DNA of 64,000 bases from the NCBI RefSeq assembly GCF_963678635.1, contig NC_087067.1, positions 50,832,233-50,896,232 on the forward strand. Reading direction: 5' to 3'. Source of the DNA: Symsagittifera roscoffensis. Taxonomy: Eukaryota; Xenacoelomorpha; Acoela; Convolutidae. Positions 57,538 to 64,000 of the stretch are shown piece by piece. Position 1 is the stretch's first letter. Every line of letters starts with the position of its first letter. Below the pieces are notes generated by a model. The model saw only the letters and a list, made by a program, of their open reading frames with translations, did not search any database and was not told the DNA's origin. The translations under genes and the position numbers were made by a program.

Positions 57538-57980
57538 TGGCGCAGCCAGCAGTTCCTGTGAATGAAGACAGGACTGACCTACTCGGAATACCACCCTTTT
57601 GGGCGGGAACATCGGTTAACCCACCTTTCATTTGGGAGACTTGGGTGGGACAATTTTTTTTGGCGGTGAGTCTCAAAGACAACATCTCACCGGGGGAGTT
57701 ACTAGTTGCCCCAGCAGAGTTAGTGGATGAACCTTACCCGAAGCCCGAAGCACCGGGTGCTGATGAAAATGCCGCAGATGCGGCCAATAGGAACCTCCGA
57801 ATTGCAGCAGCTAATAGAAGAGTCGATGAGTACAATCAAGAGAGGAGAAGAAAAGGACCTCGCATTGGAAATAACTGGTGTTACCATGAGGCAGAGGCGC
57901 GTTTGAAATCGCGACTTTTCTTCGCACTGGGAAATGAGGGAAAAAACGATTTTTGGATTCTTACCCTCATTTGGAACTGA
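57537..57980 (+). CDS. gag: Element C gag, matrix and first half of capsid
   Basis: ATG 57537 starts MAQPAVPVNEDRTDLLGIPP; its A is the last LTR base and its TG the first two bases of the primer site. A longer in-frame start exists at 57375 inside the LTR (a hydrophobic N-terminus). The PPFIWETWVGQFFLAVSL segment and RLFFALGNEGK are typical of metazoan Ty3/gypsy capsid. The frame ends at TGA 57978, but capsid sequence continues in the -1 frame from 57938. A slippery heptamer A AAA AAC sits at 57941-57947 in the correct phase. Either programmed frameshifting or a one-base deletion in the A run explains this. Confidence 0.8.
   Translation: MAQPAVPVNEDRTDLLGIPPFWAGTSVNPPFIWETWVGQFFLAVSLKDNISPGELLVAPAELVDEPYPKPEAPGADENAADAANRNLRIAAANRRVDEYNQERRRKGPRIGNNWCYHEAEARLKSRLFFALGNEGKNDFWILTLIWN
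57538..57550 (+). other. Element C primer binding site
   Basis: TGGCGCAGCCAGC begins directly at the LTR end; TGG pairs with the tRNA CCA end. The tRNA type is not determined. Confidence 0.7.
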
Positions 57981-60900
57981 ATACTAGCTCGTTCATAGAT
58001 TTTCATAAGTGTTGTGAGGATGTCTTCAAGGCAGAGCGTGATTACACAGTCGAAAGGATTAAGCTGTACAATACAATTTTCATGCAGGATAATGATTCAT
58101 TCTCATCCTTCTACGCCCGACTTAGCGCTCAAACCGCGTTATGTAACTGGCCGATCGATCAGGAAAGAGCAACATTGAAAGATTTGTTCATTGGCCGCAT
58201 TCGCGATGTGGAAGTTCAGAGGCAACTAATCAGAGCAAAAGCTAATCTTGATGATACTCTACAACTGGCTTTGGAAAATGAGAAAGGGGCTAAAACATCA
58301 GAACAATTTCAGAAATTGCTCCCACATAACAACGCTACTTTTAATTCTACAAACTCTATTCGAGTCAAACAGGAACCAACTTCGTTAGTACAACAATTTA
58401 AGAATCAAGGAAATAGCAGCCGGGGAGGTGGTGTATCTCGTCCTAACCAACGACAAAATCAAAATAAACCATGTTATTTTTGTGGCAACCCGTTTTCTTT
58501 GGAACATCGCCGGTCATGCCCGGCTAGAGAAGCTACTTGTAATGCCTGCAAAAAGAAGGGTCATTTTGCTAAGGTGTGTAACACTACGAGACGACGCGTT
58601 AACATGATACAAAATGAAGAGATGTCTACAGATCAAGAGTGTAACCTAATTGACGTAAATGGTGACAGCGAGCCGGAATATGGGGTCATGGCAAAAGATG
58701 TTGTGCAGAATAACAATGTGGAGCTTCTAAAGACAGCGGGAGGACAACCAAGGAGCCTCAGCATTCAGTTACGGTCCGGTAACTCTTTTTTCTATTCCAC
58801 GGTGGACACTGGAAGTCCCGTATCCTTTTTAAACAAGAAAACGGCGGATATACTCATGAAGCGGATTCCCAACATTAAATTTAAGGACATCGCGAGACAT
58901 CCTTTAGACGTTACTTATGTCTACGCCGAGAAAGATGAGGAATCGGACCCGACCTCAAAATTCTGGAGGAACCACTTTGTCAAAACGTACCCTTATGTAT
59001 TCAGCAGACTGGGGAGGTCTAAAAACCATAAAGTATTCACAAATTTTAAAGACCCGTTGGTGCCCAGACAAGTTAAAGGCCGAAAAGTTCCTATACATTT
59101 GCAAGATCGGGTCACGGCTGAGATCAAAAAATTAAATAAAGACAAACACATTGAAAAGTTAGAAAAGTGTACAACGGATCATTTCATTGCATTCATAGTC
59201 CTAACAGCAAAGAAAGACGGGTCTATAAAACTCGCACTGAATGCTAAACCTATGAATGCCCAAATCTGGCAAAACAAATATCAAATGCCTAATATGCATG
59301 AATTGATTGACACGGCGGCTCAAATTATAACTAAAGACACACCTGGGGAGGTGTGGCTTACTTCTCTTGACCTTAAATACGCTTTCAGTCAATTACCTTT
59401 ATCGGAACTAACCAGTAATCATTGTAACTTTAGTATTTTGTGCGGAGAGGCAACAGGCACATATCGATTCAAGACTGGTTTCTATGGACTGACGGACATG
59501 CCTACGGAATTTCAGAAAGCGATGGACTGTACGTTACAAGGATTGGAGGGTGTCATATGTTACCTCGATGATATACTGGTTGTCACTAAAGGAAGAGTTG
59601 AAGATCATAATGTACTAGTCGAAAGAGTCATGAGTCGATTGGATGAAGAAGGATGGGCGTTGAAACTTAGTATATGTGAGTTTTCAGTTAATAAACTAGT
59701 CTGGTTAGGGTACGAAATCGATGAAAACGGTTACGCTCCGAAATTCTCAAAAATAGAGGCAATCAAATCCCTGTTGCCACCCAAAACCCTTAAACAGTTA
59801 AGATCGTTCATGGGTACACTCAATCATCTTCAACGTTTCATCCCGGATTTGCACAAATACACAGTCGCATTTAGAGCTTCGCTAAAAGCGGAGAATAAGA
59901 AATCCTTTCTGTGGGGGGAAGAGCAAACTATTGCGTTTCAAAGGATCTTAAACCTCATTGCAAACATCCCTAATTTGTTTCACTACGATGCTTCGAAAGC
60001 TTCGCGTGTTAAATGTGATGCCAGTCATAGCGGGCTGGGGGCCTGTTTGGAACAAGAAGTAGAGCCAAATGTTTGGGCCCCGATTGCGTTTGCCTCTAGT
60101 TTTCTAAACTCCTCGGAAATCAAGTATAGTACCAATGAGTTAGAGCTTCTGGCTATTGTATGGTCGTGCGAACATTTCCGTACATATTTACTTGGTACAC
60201 GATTTGTTATTCTAACCGATCATAAGGCCATCATTTCCGCCCTCAATGAAACGTATGGTAAAAAATCTTATCAGTCACGACTCTCTCGGTGGGCGGACCG
60301 CCTCATTCCGTTCGATTATCAAATCGAACATATACCCGGTTCCTCTCTAGGCATCGTCGATTATTTGTCTAGATACCCGACTTTTGAAGCATCGATGCCA
60401 TCGTCGCATGACGATATATTTGTCATTAAAACTATTCAAGCTTTTCATAATGCTTTAAATTTGATTAGTACTCAGTCTAAACCTCAAATAGTGCCGGTGG
60501 GGCAAATTTCAAAGTATAACGAGTTCCGACCAATCAGATCGCTTGGTGAAATTGGAGGCAACATTAGCTACCTCTTAACTCATACAACAGACCAATCAAC
60601 GTTCGATTCATCTGACCAATCATACTGTTGCAAACAATTCAGTTCGTCGCCTCAAGAGGGCGTCGCGAACAGTACTCAATCTGTCAACCAATCCCAAAAG
60701 GATATGCTAATTAATCGTCGTTACTTCTCGCCACTAGAGGGCGTCAGTTCATGCTCTCAGTCAACCAGCCAATCATATGTTTGTATGCAAAAACGTGAGT
60801 ATTTAACATCGTCGCGAGAGGTCGACGTTTCATGCTCTGGTACTCTCGACCAATCACAGCACAGTATGCAAATGAGATACGCTAAACCAAAAGTTTTGGC

Positions 60901-62773
60901 TCAAACTCATTGTCTCCGACCTTACAACTTAGAAATCAGTTACGATATGGATACTTCAAATAATCTCGCTCAAAATACTACTCTTAACTCTACTCTAAAT
61001 AACTCTACTAATACTGTTGACTTTGCAAATACTACGACCGAACAAACAAATCTCCTCAATTTTGTCGAAAACTTTTCTACAAGTTCCCCTAATTTTCGCA
61101 CCTCTAGTCAAATGAGACCCAAGATATTTACAGTTCACCCTATGGATCGCCCGAGCCGTATTGATCAAATACGTTCCCGAAACATTGCCAGACAGAGACA
61201 TTCTCGAGAACGTTTCGTGGTCACTCGAGGACAGAATACGCAAAAGGCCCTCACTCTTTTCCTCGATAAATGCCGGAGGCAGCGGCTGACAAGACAGGCC
61301 AGAAGAGGAGAGGTACTTCGAATGGGGGTTAATGCTATCAACAACCACAAACCGCTAGTCACTCAGGACAAGAAGAAGGTGGTCGGATTGCCAGGACTAT
61401 TTGATGTGGATCTGCTGGGAGAGCTGACAGGGGAAGACCCGTTCCTCGGACCGATGAGGACTGCAATCATTAATAAGGATGTACAATCCTTTAACAAACT
61501 GGGGACCTACATGGCCCAATTCTGGACAAAAGCGGCGGTAGTAAGCAACTGTGTACTGATAGACAACAAACTAGCTATACCCGAACAGTTACGAAGTGCT
61601 ATCCTGATCCGACTTCATCGCTCGCACCCAGGCCAAGCGGCCATGATGGACGCCTCGGAGTATATTTGGTGGCCATTTCTTAACCGCCAAATTGTCAACG
61701 TCTGCGAAAAATGCCCGGAGTGTACTCTATTTGCGCAAGGACTTGAAAGGAACCTCCTAACTCCGGAGCAACGGTCAAGCCAGGATTACAGCCGCGATAG
61801 GGCTAAAGTTGTACCCAGAGGTTCGTCACACAGCCCAGAAATCCCCTTTAAGTTCAAGCCACTCTTTGGCGTGGGTGAGCGTATCGCGGATAGTCAACCG
61901 TATAAAGCCTTGGAGAACCTTGCAAAGGCAGCTAACACCTGGAAGCAGTGGAAACCGAATGTGCCCCCACAACAAGGACAAGATCTTCTCCGTGAATTGG
62001 CAGCTCGTAATAGCGACCTCGCAAACTCGCTCAAGACAGGGATCACAAAGGGAACCCTACGCTTCTACGACAACGCTCGCGATACGTCAGCTCCAGCACT
62101 CTCGCATTCACAGAGAATGAACGTGTCGTCCTCTTCGAGGCCTAAAAGACTCTCAAAAACACCTACGCCTGGCACAGTGGGAGAACGCTTGCAACGACGA
62201 AATGCTCCTCGGCCTCAACCTCAACCAGCTACTACTTCAGCTACAAGGCAGTCAAATGAACCTTCGAAGGGCAAGGTGATTGACTTGACAGTAGAGTCAT
62301 CGAGCGAGGACTCATTGATTACTGGACCCCAGCTCGAATTAGTGGAGGCACCGGTTTCAACGCCTCAAGGATTGGCTCCTGTGATTGCTACTTCAACTAC
62401 TCCGATTGTCGATCCTCCAACTCACCCCGCCTTGACATCTACTACAGGGGCGGTAGCACCACCCCAGGATCTGCCACAGACTTCAGACAAGGTCCCTCAG
62501 AATGCGACAGAGGATTCAGCAAATACTAGCCATATGGAGGTTGACAATCCTACCTCTCAATCTTCGAGCGAGTTTAGATCATCTAATCGGTCTAAGAAAC
62601 CAACGAGGTTTTATGGAGATCCTCTTCGCCATTCAGTTAAGAGTGTAACTGAATATGACTCTGCGGAGCCTTCGTCACAACGACACAACACTGATCAAGT
62701 TACTACGCCACTCGCCGACCAAATTACTACGCCCTTCACCCCAATTGTTCAAAACAAGAACCGAAGAGCATGA
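57938..62773 (+). CDS. pol: Element C gag C-terminus and pol polyprotein
   Basis: About 1611 codons, numbered here from 57953. Second half of capsid (1-125); two zinc knuckles from residues 174 and 196 (CNACKKKGHFAKVC is the second); protease DTGS at 285, but only ~50 residues before the RT linker, so the flap and C-terminal half are missing. RT has TSLDLKYAFSQLPL and YLDD at 537-540. RNase H has CDASHSGLG near 688, NELELLAIVW and TDHKAII near 756. A ~330-residue spacer follows with an 81-bp tandem repeat. The integrase zinc domain (HRSHPG, CEKCPEC near 1222-1255) has no DDE core after it. A Ser/Pro/Thr-rich tail contains VIDLTVESSSED near 1442. Strand transfer would have to be supplied in trans. 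Confidence 0.92.
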   Translation, partial: GKKRFLDSYPHLELNTSSFIDFHKCCEDVFKAERDYTVERIKLYNTIFMQDNDSFSSFYARLSAQTALCNWPIDQERATLKDLFIGRIRDVEVQRQLIRAKANLDDTLQLALENEKGAKTSEQFQKLLPHNNATFNSTNSIRVKQEPTSLVQQFKNQGNSSRGGGVSRPNQRQNQNKPCYFCGNPFSLEHRRSCPAREATCNACKKKGHFAKVCNTTRRRVNMIQNEEMSTDQECNLIDVNGDSEPEYGVMAKDVVQNNNVELLKTAGGQPRSLSIQLRSGNSFFYSTVDTGSPVSFLNKKTADILMKRIPNIKFKDIARHPLDVTYVYAEKDEESDPTSKFWRNHFVKTYPYVFSRLGRSKNHKVFTNFKDPLVPRQVKGRKVPIHLQDRVTAEIKKLNKDKHIEKLEKCTTDHFIAFIVLTAKKDGSIKLALNAKPMNAQIWQNKYQMPNMHELIDTAAQIITKDTPGEVWLTSLDLKYAFSQLPLSELTSNHCNFSILCGEATGTYRFKTGFYGLTDMPTEFQKAMDCTLQGLEGVICYLDDILVVTKGRVEDHNVLVERVMSRLDEEGWALKLSICEFSVNKLVWLGYEIDENGYAPKFSKIEAIKSLLPPKTLKQLRSFMGTLNHLQRFIPDLHKYTVAFRASLKAENKKSFLWGEEQTIAFQRILNLIANIPNLFHYDASKASRVKCDASHSGLGACLEQEVEPNVWAPIAFASSFLNSSEIKYSTNELELLAIVWSCEHFRTYLLGTRFVILTDHKAIISALNETYGKKSYQSRLSRWADRLIPFDYQIEHIPGSSLGIVDYLSRYPTFEASMPSSHDDIFVIKTIQAFHNALNLISTQSKPQIVPVGQISKYNEFRPIRSLGEIGGNISYLLTHTTDQSTFDSSDQSYCCKQFSSSPQEGVANSTQSVNQSQKDMLINRRYFSPLEGVSSCSQSTSQSYVCMQKREYLTSSREVDVSCSGTLDQSQHSMQMRYAKPKVLAQTHCLRPYNLEISYDMDTSNNLAQNTTLNSTLNNSTNTVDFANTTTEQTNLLNFVENFSTSSPNFRTSSQMRPKIFTVHPMDRPSRIDQIRSRNIARQRHSRERFVVTRGQNTQKALTLFLDKCRRQRLTRQARRGEVLRMGVNAINNHKPLVTQDKKKVVGLPGLFDVDLLGELTGEDPFLGPMRTAIINKDVQSFNKLGTYMAQFWTKAAVVSNCVLIDNKLAIPEQLRSAILIRLHRSHPGQAAMMDASEYIWWPFLNRQIVNVCEKCPECTLFAQGLERNLLTPEQRSSQDYSRDRAKVVPRGSSHSPEIPFKFKPLFGVGERIADSQPYKALENLAKAANTWKQWKPNVPPQQGQDLLRELAARNSDLANSLKTGITKGTLRFYDNARDTSAPALSHSQRMNVSSSSRPKRLSKTPTPGTVGERLQRRNAPRPQPQPATTSATRQSNEPSKGKVIDLTVESSSEDSLITGPQLELVEAPVSTPQGLAPVIATSTTPIVDPPTHPALTSTTGAVAPPQDLPQTSDKVPQNATEDSANTSHMEVDNPTSQSSSEFRSSNRSKKPTRFYGDPLRHSVKSVTEYDSAEPSSQRHNTDQVTTPLADQITTPFTPIVQNKNRRA
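57941..57947 (+). promoter_or_regulatory. Candidate -1 frameshift site A AAA AAC
   Basis: Zero-frame codons are GGA AAA AAC, so the heptamer has the canonical X XXY YYZ phase. The -1 frame opens at 57938, right after a TGA at 57935-57937, and the zero frame closes at 57980. Confidence 0.45.
60616..60870 (+). repeat. 81-bp tandem repeat in element C pol
   Basis: Three units plus a partial one (27 codons each) lie between RNase H and integrase. Each has CCAATC and, 34-43 bp later, a GAGGGCGTC-like box: CCTCAAGAGGGC at 60650, CCACTAGAGGGC at 60731 and the weaker TCGCGAGAGGTC at 60812. Confidence 0.7.
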
Positions 62774-62905
62774 TAAACTTTAAAACTTTGTAAACTCCGC
62801 CATACTAGCCTGTTGATTAGGTTATCACTTACCCATTACGGTGCTTATTTTCTCTCTCATTATCCTGCCTGATTCAAAATTTATACTAAGATAAATTTTT
62901 TTTCT

Positions 62906-62916
62906 AGAGGGGGAAG
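62906..62916 (+). other. Element C polypurine tract
   Basis: AGAGGGGGAAG directly abuts the 3' LTR, the usual plus-strand primer. Confidence 0.9.
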
Positions 62917-63252
62917 TGTCATGAGGCGACCTTCGGTACCTCATTATATTCTATTTACTTATGTATTGTCTTATCTAACTATATCTTAATTTTTTACTTA
63001 GTGCAGTAAATTGATTCAAGGACAAATCTCACCAGCTAAATCGTTTGTCACTTGAGATTCGGAAGCGGTCATTTGCGAAAGCCTTAAGTGTGAAATCTAG
63101 TCATAAAACATTATACATTAAAACTATACATTCAATTCTGGATTCGATAATCATTTATTCGTTACTTTATTCTATCTATATATATATCCTATCTAATTCA
63201 ATATCCGAATTTTATAACATCTTTTTCCCTGCTCAAACTGAGGGAAATCTCA
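62917..63252 (+). repeat. Element C 3' LTR
   Basis: 336 bp. Differs from the 5' LTR by A/T, T/C and G/C single-base changes. Confidence 0.95.
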
Positions 63253-63257
63253 GACAG
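63253..63257. other. Target-site duplication, right
   Basis: GACAG, exact. Confidence 0.9.
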
Positions 63258-63366
63258 AAATGAACTGGACGGTGTATGTCAGATGCTGCTTTCTTCCGGC
63301 ACATCCGGTCAATCTGATTATTCGTCATCAGAATCAGTTGCAAATTCGGCTCTAATAAGGGGATAA
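63258..63366 (+). pseudogene. ANL-superfamily enzyme, third exon, right half with SSGTSG motif
   Basis: Continuing the frame of 57070-57201 across the GACAG duplication gives NELDGVCQMLLSSGTSG. SSGTSG (63292-63309) is the Ser/Thr/Gly-rich ATP-phosphate loop (usually SSGTTG) of ANL adenylating enzymes. The canonical continuation (LPKG) is absent: the frame goes on to a TAA at 63364, so a splice donor at TCCG/GTCAAT (63308) probably ends the exon. The next exon is not in the window. Element C separates this motif from the rest of the gene. Confidence 0.6.
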
Positions 63367-64000
63367 TTTGAAAGTCCGGGCCACCCTTCCAAGAAAATTT
63401 TAGATCGGCGTGACTAGCTTCTCGATCTAATGGAAACCAAAAAATCATCGAAGATCTAGCAACGAGTTCCTGATGGTTGCAAAACCAGTTTTTTCAACTA
63501 ATACAAATTAGGGCAACGAAATATAACAATAAAGCACAAGCACATCAACGATTATTTTGATAATTTGAACATTCAATGCATGCAAACGGTCGGACTTAAC
63601 TTGGCTTCTAAGGTCAATTTCAGCCAATTTTTACAAATTGACAGTGTAAAAATCGAACTGCGCAATTCGTGTGCAGCCATTTCCAAATAAGACCTATCCA
63701 GAGTAATGCAATACTTTATTGTAACGAGACTTCTCGCATCAGGTCAATGCAATGAATGTTCCGACTGCCCTTTAAGGGTCTATGGGTTAATGATGAGAGG
63801 ACGGGTCTGATTCAGACAGTGAATTTGATAGGCAATTATGAGCGACATTAAGGCAGAAGCAAGGCACCAATAAAAAACCGAATTTTGAATCACAATTTTT
63901 TACACTAATTAGTCGTACTTTCGTTCAACTTGACAGCAAGCAAGTTGTGAAACAATTATTCGTTTGCCGCCTAATGCGTTTAATTACCCACTAAAAGGCC
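63367..64000. other. No gene seen
   Basis: Presumably ANL intron. No exon, repeat or RNA gene is recognised. Confidence 0.4.

Larger units (their letters stand above)
57202..63252 (+). mobile_element. Element C: Ty3/gypsy retrotransposon, complete LTR to LTR, young
   Basis: Two 336-bp LTRs with TG...CA ends differ at three positions (0.9%). A primer binding site follows the first LTR and a polypurine tract precedes the second. A perfect 5-bp duplication GACAG flanks it. Gag and pol are open, with one frame change in the capsid. The protease and integrase domains are truncated, while RT and RNase H are complete. Confidence 0.95.

Overview
This is a repeat-dominated stretch of AT-rich eukaryotic, almost certainly invertebrate, DNA. 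It holds spliceosomal intron signals (branch points of the form TACTAAC or CACTAAC with pyrimidine tracts), metazoan-type Ty3/gypsy retrotransposons, and exons of one host gene. Nothing in it is bacterial, and the species cannot be named from the sequence.

Layout. (1) 1-14849, minus strand: copy A of a large env-bearing Ty3/gypsy element. It has a 1.6-kb 5' LTR, a small basic ORF, gag, protease, RT-RNase H, integrase, three tiny overlapping membrane ORFs, a Pro/Ser/Thr-rich ORF and an env-like glycoprotein running off the left edge. A handful of frame breaks interrupt it. (2) 14850-19580: decayed retroelement debris, two clusters of palindromic ATTATAATC motifs and an ~85-bp degenerate minisatellite. 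(3) 19200-36131: a tandem array. It alternates minisatellite blocks (M), a host promoter plus first exon (P, three copies about 7.1 and 6.15 kb apart), gag and integrase remnants of an old LTR element D (S and Q), foldback elements, and D's LTR (R). (4) 36132 to about 52440, plus strand: copy B of the A family, much more decayed (its RT active-site motif is deleted). It carries extra ORFs downstream of env with clear intron signals. (5) 52350-54549: a local duplication and unexplained sequence. (6) 54550-55819: another R-type LTR. (7) 56356-63366: exons of an acyl/aryl-CoA synthetase-like (ANL superfamily) host gene. They are interrupted by element C (57202-63252), a young Ty3/gypsy element with two 336-bp LTRs differing at three positions and a perfect 5-bp target duplication.

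How it fits together. The P segments encode an ANL N-terminus and end in a phase-2 splice donor. The exon at 56356 starts with the single base that completes that codon and continues the ANL domain. The most economical reading is that one host gene has had its promoter and first exon triplicated together with LTR-element debris, that roughly 22 kb of retroelements lies in its first intron, and that element C later landed in the exon just upstream of its SSGTSG phosphate-binding motif. Element C keeps RT and RNase H, but its protease and integrase are gutted, so it was probably mobilised in trans.

Most original observations: the C insertion in the ANL gene; an exactly phased A AAA AAC slippery site in C's capsid region; an 81-bp tandem repeat in C's pol carrying CCAAT and CTCF-like motifs; LTRs (A/B versus R) that share both ends but carry different, partly coding, central modules; and intron-bearing ORFs downstream of env in B.
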